Source: Ruminococcus flavefaciens 007c
GTDB taxonomy: Bacteria > Bacillota > Clostridia > Oscillospirales > Ruminococcaceae
Assembly: GCF_000571935.1 (NCBI RefSeq)
Contig: NZ_ATAX01000003.1
Span: 91,040-155,039 of the forward strand
Direction: 5' to 3'
Length of the DNA: 64,000 nucleotides
The notes under the pieces are model-generated. The model made no database searches, was not told where the DNA came from, and was given only the letters and a program-made list of their open reading frames with translations. How positions within the stretch are numbered: the stretch's first letter is position 1; each line of letters begins with the position of its first letter. Positions 41,105 to 48,017 of this stretch are shown piece after piece. The position numbers were made by a program, and so were the translations under genes.

Positions 41105-42037
41105 TCAGAGTATTTTTGTTAAATATTCCGTAGCCTTTACTACCAGCGGCAGTGAACCCACAGAAAATATCGTTCCTGCGGTAAAAATCTCGGATGCATA
41201 CACTGAATTTTTACCGTATCTTATGCTCAGAAGAGTACACATTGCAGCAGGTGGAGCAGCAGCAGCCACCAGCACAGTCATGCGCACCTTTTCATCTATC
41301 CCCGTAAGCAGCGCCAGGGGTACTGCCAGTATCAGCGGAAGTACTATGAGCTTCAGCAGACAAACGTAGTATACCCTGAGATTTTTCAGCATTTTCGGCA
41401 CATTCGTAGCCGCAATGGTAACTCCCGAGACTATCATTGCCATGGGGGTATTGACCTCCTTGATGAAGCCCAGAGCACTGAGCATTGTCTCAGGGAGGCG
41501 TATATTGAGGAAAAAAGTGAGCAGTCCGAGAAGTATGGAGATAATAGTCGGCGAATAGAACACCTTTATCACCTGACGGAAGTCCTTTTGTCCCGATATA
41601 AGTATGACTCCATGAGTCCACACGATAAGGTTGAACACGGTAATGAAGGCAGTAAGGTAGAATACACCCTCATCATGGTATATGGCATTGACAAGCGGGA
41701 TACCCATAAATCCGCAGTTGGAGTATACAGCGGAGAAGCGCTCTATCTCAAACTGTCTGCCCTCCTTTTTGCGCACAAGGAAGTATGACAGCACTATCAC
41801 CGCTGCAATAGCTCCCGCTGACAGCACAAAGGTCAGCAGGAGATTTCTGGCCAGCTCAGCTTTATAGGGCTTCTGATAGGACATGAATATGACTACCGGA
41901 TTTACCACCTGAAGCATGAATTTCGACAGATCCTTATTCGAAGCCTCGCTTATCAGTCCCGTTTTTGCGCAGACAACGCCCACTGCTATGAGTATGAGCA
42001 TTATCAGAGTCTGACCGAATATAATATCTGAAACCAT
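41105..42037 (-). CDS. AEC-family transporter
   Basis: 310 residues with about ten membrane helices, of the auxin efflux carrier (AEC) family that exports or imports organic acids and amino acids. Features: an early FMLQVVNPVVIF helix break, SNCGFMGIPLV and the C-terminal AAPPAAMC. ATG 42037 follows a GGAGG site that lies in the end of the YfhO-family gene; the stop and start are almost joined (TAAAATG). Confidence 0.9.
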   Translation of the reverse strand: MVSDIIFGQTLIMLILIAVGVVCAKTGLISEASNKDLSKFMLQVVNPVVIFMSYQKPYKAELARNLLLTFVLSAGAIAAVIVLSYFLVRKKEGRQFEIERFSAVYSNCGFMGIPLVNAIYHDEGVFYLTAFITVFNLIVWTHGVILISGQKDFRQVIKVFYSPTIISILLGLLTFFLNIRLPETMLSALGFIKEVNTPMAMIVSGVTIAATNVPKMLKNLRVYYVCLLKLIVLPLILAVPLALLTGIDEKVRMTVLVAAAAPPAAMCTLLSIRYGKNSVYASEIFTAGTIFSVGSLPLVVKATEYLTKIL

Positions 42038-42038
42038 T

Positions 42039-44699
42039 TTATCCTCCGACAATAAGAGAGATCACATTTACAGCGGTCCATACCACGGGAGCCGCTATAT
42101 AGAATACTCCCACAGTGACCGCACTGAGTACGTACAGGCATTTTTTTGCGGCATTTCCCGCAGTATTACTCACCTTTTTCCTGCGAATCACGATAAGCAG
42201 CAGGACAAACATCACAAGGCCTGCTCCTGAAAGAACAGCACCTGCCCTCAGCCCCGACGGACAGAAGCTCAGCTCCGCAGAGCCGCCCTCAGGCATCTCA
42301 ATAGCCATAAACGCTCCCAGCGTCCTGATGACAGGAGCCTTTCTGCCGTTGATGCTGCAGCTCCAGCCCTTTGAAAATGCCACGGGAAGGTAAACATATC
42401 CGCCCTTTACGGCGCTCACCTTCACTTTGCTGCCCTTCACGCTGACGTCTGCCGTTTCCGCCGCAGCCAGAGCCTCATTGACTCTGTCAGCGTCATAGAG
42501 CCATACTCCGAACACAGACACGGAAATATCCCTGAGTACGCTTATCTTTACTTCAACGCTCTCGTCCTCAAAGGTACCGAGGTCAAGTATACCGCAGCAG
42601 TAGCTCTCAGGATAGGCTGCCTGTACTCTGGTGCCGTTAACATATATATCCGCGGCTTCGTAATAGTCCTCCTCCACATCGGTGGAGTAATTGCCGAAAA
42701 TATCGAAATATAGTTCTTTTCTGCCAGTGACCTCTATGTTGTAGGTAAGCTCCGCCTTCTCTTCATTCTGCTTGTCCACGGTGGTAATGCCGTCTTTCTC
42801 CGATACCTCAACGCCCTCAGCCACATCTGGAGAGAGCTTTTCAACGGCACCGCTTATGCCGAAGAGTTTTTCCGCAATATATCCTGTAGCTTCCACTCTC
42901 TGTACGTTCTCGAAGTCTGCCAGCTCCGCGGGAGCTGTATCTGATATAAGCGCACCGCCAAGCACGTTGGGATCGGTATATACAGCCATACCTCCCTCCG
43001 TATCCATAGGCAGATAATAGGTATTCTTTCCCACGGGACTTCCTATGATATACTTATTGAGCAGCAGCTCGTCGGTGAGCATAGTGCCTCCCGAGGAATC
43101 CATATCCATCCAGTGAGAAGAATAGCCCAGTCTTTTAAGTGCATAGAGAGTGCCGCAGTCGGTCAGTGAGGTGTAGTGACCGATTGAATACTTTCCCCAG
43201 CCCTCCGCATAATTGGGATAAAAATACTTTTTTCCCGCCTTAATGCGGACAAATTCCTCATCTGTTATCCTTGCGAAGGCAGCGGCATTGCGCCGGAAAC
43301 CGGGTACTGTATCATTTATCTCGGCAACGTTCACGCCGAAGCTCAGAAAGCTCTCGCCGAACACCACCGCCGCCATGACGGCAAATGTAAAGAGCCTCGA
43401 TGTATGTCCGCGGCGGAAGCTGTAAATGCAGATGAAGTATACCGCAGCTCCCGTAAGGCCCACAGCGGAAAGTATGATGCCTGCCTTCGGCTCCACCCAC
43501 AGCGAATTGGCATATGAGCTGAGCTTACGGCGCTCTGTGTAAGCTGCCGTCACAACACCTGCCAGCAGCAGCAAGCCTGCACCTGTAAGCATATATGCCC
43601 GTCTTTTTTTCTTTAACTCATGACGTTCGGAAAGCAGCTCTCCGCAGGCAGAGAACACCAGCAGCAGAACTATGAAGCCGTAGCGCAGAGGATAAGCCTG
43701 ATAGCTTCCCGTATGAAGCAGCTTGTTCACAGGCTCCGCAAAAGCGCCTGCCAGTGAGATGACTCCACCATACGAAAAAAGCACACCCTTTCCCGATCTC
43801 ACGGACTTACGAAAAACCACGCACAGCACGGATCCTGCCAGTACAAGGGAGCTGCCCGCCAGAAGGGCTGCCTTATCAGCGTTCCTTTCTATGAAATAAC
43901 CTCCGAAGTATATCTCCTTCAGTGAATTGCCTCTGCCCGAGGCAGTATACTGCAAAAATGCCGGAAGCCATACAACCCCGCTGATAAGTGCGGCACAAAT
44001 ATCTCCCAGTATGAGCCTTACAGCCCTACTGCCCCTGTTATGAGACTCACAGCAAAGATACAGCGCAGCTCCTCCCAGCATCATGACAAAGACTATCACC
44101 ATGAAGCTTATATAGAAATTCAGCAGCAGGCATACAGCCAGACATACCGTATATGCTCCCCATCTGCCTTTTTCCAGCAGTCTGAAAAGCGAAAGCATCA
44201 GCAGCGGAAATACTATCATCATATCTATCCACATATTGTTCTGATAGTACATCATCACGTATCCACCTGCCGAATACATAACCGACATCAGCACACCGAA
44301 GCCTGTCCCCAGCTTCGGGAATACTCTGCCGAGGTACAGCTGCGCCGAGGCAGAGCTCAGTGCAGTTTTTATCACAAGAAGAATGTTCACGAAGAATATC
44401 ATATCACTGTTCTTCACCGCCAGTGAGAGCAGCGACAGAGGAGAGGACAGAAAGAACAGGAACACTCCGTAGAAATTCATCATACCGCCGCCCCGGCTCA
44501 GAAGCAGCGAGCCGTCGGAAAATACAGTTTTCAGTTCCATAAGCAGCGGAACGTACTGCTGATCCATGTCGCACCACGCCACAGAACGCTCTCCGAAGGG
44601 ATAGAATCCGTGTATCGCATAGAACAGCATAAAAAGAGCTGCAGTGACTGCTCCCGCAATAAGCGGAGCCGCTTTATCCGTAAGCTTGTAGCGTTTCAT
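42039..44699 (-). CDS. YfhO-family polytopic membrane protein
   Basis: 886 residues from ATG 44699 (GGAGG upstream). About a dozen membrane helices in the first 480 residues, a large extracytoplasmic region (about 490-830) and terminal helices. YfhO marks: WCDMDQQYVPLLMELK near the N-terminus and the C-terminal FSKGWSCSINGRKAPV with LSFCPSGLRAG. It is distantly similar to the 11651-14167 protein, so the two are paralogues. A GT-C type glycosyl transfer role on wall polymers is inferred from characterised YfhO proteins. Co-transcribed with the AEC transporter. Confidence 0.87.
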   Translation of the reverse strand: MKRYKLTDKAAPLIAGAVTAALFMLFYAIHGFYPFGERSVAWCDMDQQYVPLLMELKTVFSDGSLLLSRGGGMMNFYGVFLFFLSSPLSLLSLAVKNSDMIFFVNILLVIKTALSSASAQLYLGRVFPKLGTGFGVLMSVMYSAGGYVMMYYQNNMWIDMMIVFPLLMLSLFRLLEKGRWGAYTVCLAVCLLLNFYISFMVIVFVMMLGGAALYLCCESHNRGSRAVRLILGDICAALISGVVWLPAFLQYTASGRGNSLKEIYFGGYFIERNADKAALLAGSSLVLAGSVLCVVFRKSVRSGKGVLFSYGGVISLAGAFAEPVNKLLHTGSYQAYPLRYGFIVLLLVFSACGELLSERHELKKKRRAYMLTGAGLLLLAGVVTAAYTERRKLSSYANSLWVEPKAGIILSAVGLTGAAVYFICIYSFRRGHTSRLFTFAVMAAVVFGESFLSFGVNVAEINDTVPGFRRNAAAFARITDEEFVRIKAGKKYFYPNYAEGWGKYSIGHYTSLTDCGTLYALKRLGYSSHWMDMDSSGGTMLTDELLLNKYIIGSPVGKNTYYLPMDTEGGMAVYTDPNVLGGALISDTAPAELADFENVQRVEATGYIAEKLFGISGAVEKLSPDVAEGVEVSEKDGITTVDKQNEEKAELTYNIEVTGRKELYFDIFGNYSTDVEEDYYEAADIYVNGTRVQAAYPESYCCGILDLGTFEDESVEVKISVLRDISVSVFGVWLYDADRVNEALAAAETADVSVKGSKVKVSAVKGGYVYLPVAFSKGWSCSINGRKAPVIRTLGAFMAIEMPEGGSAELSFCPSGLRAGAVLSGAGLVMFVLLLIVIRRKKVSNTAGNAAKKCLYVLSAVTVGVFYIAAPVVWTAVNVISLIVGG

Positions 44700-44728
44700 A
44701 TCATCCCTCCTCAGACATTGACCAGAAT

Positions 44729-44757
44729 ATTTTATCACATTTTCCTTATATAGTCAA
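44729..44757 (-). promoter_or_regulatory. Promoter of the second YfhO gene
   Basis: Minus strand: -35 TTGACT (44752-44757), 17-bp spacer, -10 TAAAAT (44729-44734). It abuts the terminator of the upstream gene. Confidence 0.72.
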
Positions 44758-44790
44758 TAAAAAATCCGAAGCATCACTGCTCCGGATCTT
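44758..44790 (-). terminator. Terminator of the zinc-ribbon protein gene
   Basis: ATCCGAAGCA (44764-44773), TCAC loop, TGCTCCGGAT (44778-44787) with one mismatch; the minus strand continues with TTTTTT. Confidence 0.85.
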
Positions 44791-44802
44791 TTAATCATTC
44801 AA

Positions 44803-45810
44803 TTATTTGTAGTAATCAAGACCGTCAGCGGAAACAGGAATGATCTTCCAGCCTTCTCCTCTGACCTTGACAACGCACAGAGTAGTCTTATCGCGCTCTA
44901 TATCGCCGTCTTCGTCCTTATGCTTGGTCTTTACTCTGACCTCGTAGCCCTTTGTTACCTTGACATCGTCATCGTCAGCGTCATACTGATCGATCATCTT
45001 CTCAAAGTATTTTTCAGCGTGCTTGAGGTCTGATGACTTGAGCTTTTCCTTACGGGTGATCTTGTCGAATTTGGGAAGTGTTTCCTTATCATCGAGATCG
45101 TCGATCATATCCTCGATCATCTCGTTGTAGCTGTCGACCTTATCATCGTAATCGTCATCTTCCTTGAGAGTCTTTATAACAGACTTGGGAAGAGTGAGGG
45201 AATACATTGTCTTTCCGCCGTGCTTATCAGCAGCAGCCTTTACATACTTCTTTACAGCACTCTTGTATCCGCCGCCGAACATAAGGGCAACAAGAAGCAG
45301 GAACAGAAGAGCAGCAACAGCACCAGCTGCAATATATACAAGGCTCTTGTTATTCTTCATTCCGCCGGGGAGGTTTTCGGAAATATCACCTGCGATACCG
45401 TCTACCTTCTTGGCAATATCCGAACCGTTGAGCTGCTTGAAGCCGTTAGCTGCATCCTTTGCAGCGCCCTCGACCTTCTGCTCTGCGTTCTGAGCAGCGT
45501 CATTCTTTACTTCATTGACAACATTCTCTGCCTTTTCAACAGCCTGTGCGGCATCATTCTTGACTTCATTAACAGCGTCAGCAGCCTTCTGTTCAGCGTT
45601 CTCAACAACGTCAGCTGCTTTTTCCTTGACATCGTTTACAGTCTCTGCCGCTTCATTCTTTACGTTTTCAGCTGCATTTCCTATGGTCTCCTGAGCCTTG
45701 TCGGCTACGTTCTCTGCTGCTTCCTTAACTTCAGAAGCTGCCTTGGACTCTGCACAGTCACAGGATCCGCCTTCGGGTATCTGTTTTCCGCAATATTTAC
45801 AAAATGCCAT
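44803..45810 (-). CDS. Zinc-ribbon, LEA-like repeat membrane protein
   Basis: 335 residues, no named family. Order: zinc-ribbon (CKYCGKQIPEGGSCDC, residues 4-19); an Ala/Glu/Lys/Val-rich region (about 25-125) with repeated 11-residue-like units such as ENAEQKAADAVNEVKND, resembling LEA or apolipoprotein amphipathic helices; a membrane helix (about 158-178); and a C-terminal domain (about 180-335) rich in Asp/Lys, ending GEGWKIIP. The last part resembles the end of the lipoprotein at 46504-47046. The ribbon would be cytoplasmic and the C-domain outside. Function unknown. Confidence 0.8.
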   Translation of the reverse strand: MAFCKYCGKQIPEGGSCDCAESKAASEVKEAAENVADKAQETIGNAAENVKNEAAETVNDVKEKAADVVENAEQKAADAVNEVKNDAAQAVEKAENVVNEVKNDAAQNAEQKVEGAAKDAANGFKQLNGSDIAKKVDGIAGDISENLPGGMKNNKSLVYIAAGAVAALLFLLLVALMFGGGYKSAVKKYVKAAADKHGGKTMYSLTLPKSVIKTLKEDDDYDDKVDSYNEMIEDMIDDLDDKETLPKFDKITRKEKLKSSDLKHAEKYFEKMIDQYDADDDDVKVTKGYEVRVKTKHKDEDGDIERDKTTLCVVKVRGEGWKIIPVSADGLDYYK

Positions 45811-45843
45811 AAGAAAACCTCCAAATAAAATATTTCAATAATT

Positions 45844-45873
45844 ATTTTATCATACCAAAGTCCTTGTTGTCAA
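45844..45873 (-). promoter_or_regulatory. Promoter of the zinc-ribbon protein gene
   Basis: Minus strand: -35 TTGACA (45868-45873), 18-bp spacer, -10 TAAAAT (45844-45849). Confidence 0.7.
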
Positions 45874-46010
45874 GTAAAACCATGAATTTCAAATATGAAA
45901 AAGCACTTTTCGGCACATTGCATAAAGCCTCGCCGCCGATGGATCACCGCACAGGTATACGGCTGTATATGCCGCAGAAATACGGGTATAATATACGCGG
46001 AGGTGTTGAT

Positions 46011-46112
46011 ATGCACGAAAATGATGAAAAAGACGTCAAGATCTACATTCCGAAAGACAGCCGCGGGAACGGTCAGTCCTCCCCGCCCCTGCAATCGGAA
46101 CAGAGGCCGTAG
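46011..46112 (+). CDS. Possible small ORF
   Basis: 33 codons starting MHENDEKDVKIYIPKDS, hydrophilic and without a known family. The reason to list it is an excellent Shine-Dalgarno (GGAGGTG, 7 bp before ATG) and a TATAAT about 20 bp before that. It overlaps the 3' end of the convergent Fur-family gene by 40 bp. It may be a real small protein or an accident. Confidence 0.3.
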   Translation: MHENDEKDVKIYIPKDSRGNGQSSPPLQSEQRP

Positions 46113-46492
46113 AATACTGTCTGGGCGTAGTCAATGGAAAAACCGTGCTCGTCCTCAATATGACGGGTAAGCTCGGCAAGATGACCGCAGTCAAGATGGA
46201 TGAGTCTGCCGCAGCTGAGGCATTTCAGATGAAAATGGCTGCGGCACTGCTCTTCGTTCTCGATATACTGATAGCAGGCGCAGGTCTTTCCGTCAAAGGC
46301 ATATTTCCTGACAAGTCCCTGCTCCACAAGTCTGTCCAGCTGCCTGTATATGGTGGCAACGCCCACGGGAGTGCCCTCAGAGGACAGAAAAGCGCTTATT
46401 TCCTGAACATTTGTATGCTTGTCCTTGTTTTTTATAAGATAAGACAGAAGCTTTTCCTTCTGCTTGGTATTATAGCCTGCGTCCCGTTTCAT
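46073..46492 (-). CDS. Fur-family transcriptional regulator
   Basis: 139 residues: winged helix (about 1-75, with GVATIYRQLDRLVEQGLV) and dimerisation domain. The structural zinc site is seen as CLSCG (about 95-99) and CSDC near the end; HFHLKC supplies sensor ligands. Whether it is Fur, Zur or PerR cannot be settled by eye. It starts 11 bp after the lipoprotein stop, so the pair is an operon. Confidence 0.92.
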   Translation of the reverse strand: MKRDAGYNTKQKEKLLSYLIKNKDKHTNVQEISAFLSSEGTPVGVATIYRQLDRLVEQGLVRKYAFDGKTCACYQYIENEEQCRSHFHLKCLSCGRLIHLDCGHLAELTRHIEDEHGFSIDYAQTVFYGLCSDCRGGED

Positions 46493-46503
46493 TTTTCCTC
46501 CCG

Positions 46504-47046
46504 TTACTTAGTGATTATCTTCCAGCCTTCGTCGTTGAGTTTTACTACCAGTGCCATATCGTCGCCGCCCTTTTCACCGTTATGCAGGTAATTGAAATTG
46601 ACCTCATAGCCTTCCTTTATATCGAAGCTTTCGGCGGTCACATCAGGGAGATAAGGCTTGCACAGCTCAACGAAATATTTTTTTATGCCGTCTCTCTGCT
46701 CGTCGGAGATCTCCTTTGAATCGTCGATGGAGCCGAAAGTGAGCGTTCCGTTTTCATCGCCGATGATCTTATCCTGAGTATCATTGAAGGTATTGATGAG
46801 CTCGTCATATTTGCCTTCGTTCTTCATGGCTTCAACGGCAGAATCGGGATACATATAGGAATAGAATGCGTCGCCGCCGCCAATGGAATACATTGCATTG
46901 AAACATTCCTTCAGAGCGTTCTCGTAGGAATCGTTCTGCTGCTCATTTACCTCTATATTTGAAATAGACTCCTTTTTAGGCTCACAGCTGCCGAATGAGC
47001 AGACTGCAAGTGCACATACAGCAAGCAATATCGCTGCTTTTTTCAT
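46504..47046 (-). CDS. Lipoprotein sharing a C-terminal domain with the zinc-ribbon protein
   Basis: 180 residues with a lipoprotein signal (hydrophobic 5-18, lipobox SFGSC with Cys near 20). The exported domain has a helical N-part (ALKECFNAMYSIGGGDAFYSYM) and ends EGYEVNFNY, then DEGWKIITK. The order and wording match the C-terminal domain of the protein at 44803-45810, so it is probably the same fold, reminiscent of NTF2-like lipoproteins (DUF4878/DUF5105 type). First gene of an operon with a Fur-family regulator. Confidence 0.82.
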   Translation of the reverse strand: MKKAAILLAVCALAVCSFGSCEPKKESISNIEVNEQQNDSYENALKECFNAMYSIGGGDAFYSYMYPDSAVEAMKNEGKYDELINTFNDTQDKIIGDENGTLTFGSIDDSKEISDEQRDGIKKYFVELCKPYLPDVTAESFDIKEGYEVNFNYLHNGEKGGDDMALVVKLNDEGWKIITK

Positions 47047-47082
47047 ATTTTATACCTCCGTAACGAATAATTATCAATTCCG

Positions 47083-47112
47083 ATTATAGCACTAATTGAC
47101 CTTATTGTCAAT
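47083..47112 (-). promoter_or_regulatory. Promoter of the lipoprotein-fur operon with overlapping inverted repeat
   Basis: Minus strand: perfect -35 TTGACA (47106-47111), 17-bp spacer, perfect -10 TATAAT (47083-47088). An inverted repeat ATTGAC-N6-GTCAAT (47095-47112) covers the -35 region and could be an operator. Downstream, TGATAATTATT resembles one half of a Fur box. Confidence 0.75.
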
Positions 47113-47185
47113 GTTATGAGGCTAAAAAGAGCTTTTGTGACTTCCGCTGACCTTTTGTAACATTCCATAAAACCCGCACATATTT

Positions 47186-47245
47186 TTTGTGCACAACATA
47201 GAAACTCAGAATTGTTTTTTGGAAATTCAATGGTTTTACGTTGAA
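47186..47245 (-). repeat. Two-copy intergenic element, copy B
   Basis: Minus-strand counterpart of 26982-27041, with the shared core AAAACCATTGAATTTC and shared end TGCACAAA. GCACA (within 47189-47193) can pair with TGTGC nearby, replacing the longer hairpin of copy A. It lies between the upstream terminator and the lipoprotein promoter, the same relative place as copy A. Confidence 0.7.
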
Positions 47246-47293
47246 TTTTGACGGTTTTTGTGCCGTATATGAAAGGCAGCTGCGGAAGTATGC

Positions 47294-47330
47294 AAAAAGC
47301 CGCAGACTTCATCATATGAAAGCCTGCGGC
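47294..47330 (-). terminator. Terminator of the tex-DUF2225 transcript
   Basis: GCCGCAG (47299-47305) pairs with CTGCGGC (47324-47330), with partial pairing in the loop; the minus strand continues with TTTTTGC. Confidence 0.8.
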
Positions 47331-47365
47331 AATAACTCGTTATACTATCCTTTGATACCGGAGCA

Positions 47366-48007
47366 TTATCTTACGGTAACTCCCGGGATCTCATCAGCCT
47401 TATGGCAGGCTCTGTCGCCTTTTTCGGCAAGCTCCGCCTGATAGTCCGCGATAACCATCATAAGCTCGGAAGCCATGAGTCTGTCCTTGAAATCGCGTAT
47501 GACACGCTCAAAATCGCCGCTCCTGCGCAGAAGATCAGCTGTGAGGAGCACTATATCGCTGTCCGCAGAGAGCTCTGCTCTGTGGGTATCAAATATCTTC
47601 ACAGCAGCTCTGCGGCATTCCGCAGCCTGCTCGTCGCTGCCCTCGTCATCATAGGCCCATGCCGCATAAAGACGGCTTTTCAGAGCCTCCTTCCAGATCC
47701 TGTTCTTTTCACAGACCAGTGACATCTTTTTGAATCTGCCCGTCAGTCCGTCACCGCATTTCCTGTACTTGTCGCTTTCAAAGAACTCTCTGGTAAAATC
47801 CGCATGAATATCTATGGAAGCGTTGCAGTATCCGCAGTGCGGGCACTCATTCACCCAGTACTTTATATAAGAGCGGTGGGGCTCGTCAGGTCTCAGATCA
47901 AGATCGGGAACACTTGTATCGGGATCATATTCCGCTACCACGGTCTGAGCCGAGCTCTTTCCGCAGACTGCGCATACAAGTTCTTTTTCTTCTGTTCTGA
48001 ACGGCAT
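47366..48007 (-). CDS. DUF2225 family protein
   Basis: 213 residues. N-terminal zinc-finger pattern CAVCGK (about 12-17) and CPHCGY (about 57-62), followed by a helical region reminiscent of tetratricopeptide repeats (KEALKSRLYAAWAYDDEG). This is the usual layout of DUF2225. No known function. It starts 10 bp after the tex stop. Confidence 0.88.
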   Translation of the reverse strand: MPFRTEEKELVCAVCGKSSAQTVVAEYDPDTSVPDLDLRPDEPHRSYIKYWVNECPHCGYCNASIDIHADFTREFFESDKYRKCGDGLTGRFKKMSLVCEKNRIWKEALKSRLYAAWAYDDEGSDEQAAECRRAAVKIFDTHRAELSADSDIVLLTADLLRRSGDFERVIRDFKDRLMASELMMVIADYQAELAEKGDRACHKADEIPGVTVR

Positions 48008-48017
48008 ATTCTACTCC

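Larger units (their letters stand above)
47047..47365. other. Intergenic region between the lipoprotein and DUF2225 genes
   Basis: 319 bp with no credible gene. A minus-strand open frame runs through 47043-47315 but lacks a ribosome site and codon pattern. The region contains the DUF2225-side terminator, copy B of the two-copy element, and the lipoprotein promoter with an inverted repeat. Confidence 0.8.

Noticed and set aside
42115..44542. Several plus-strand frames with Ser/Thr- or Gln/His-rich products
   Set aside because: They mirror the second YfhO gene and lack ribosome sites.
47043..47315. Minus-strand frame of 90 codons upstream of the lipoprotein
   Set aside because: No ribosome site, biased composition and overlap with a promoter, copy B of the repeat and a terminator.
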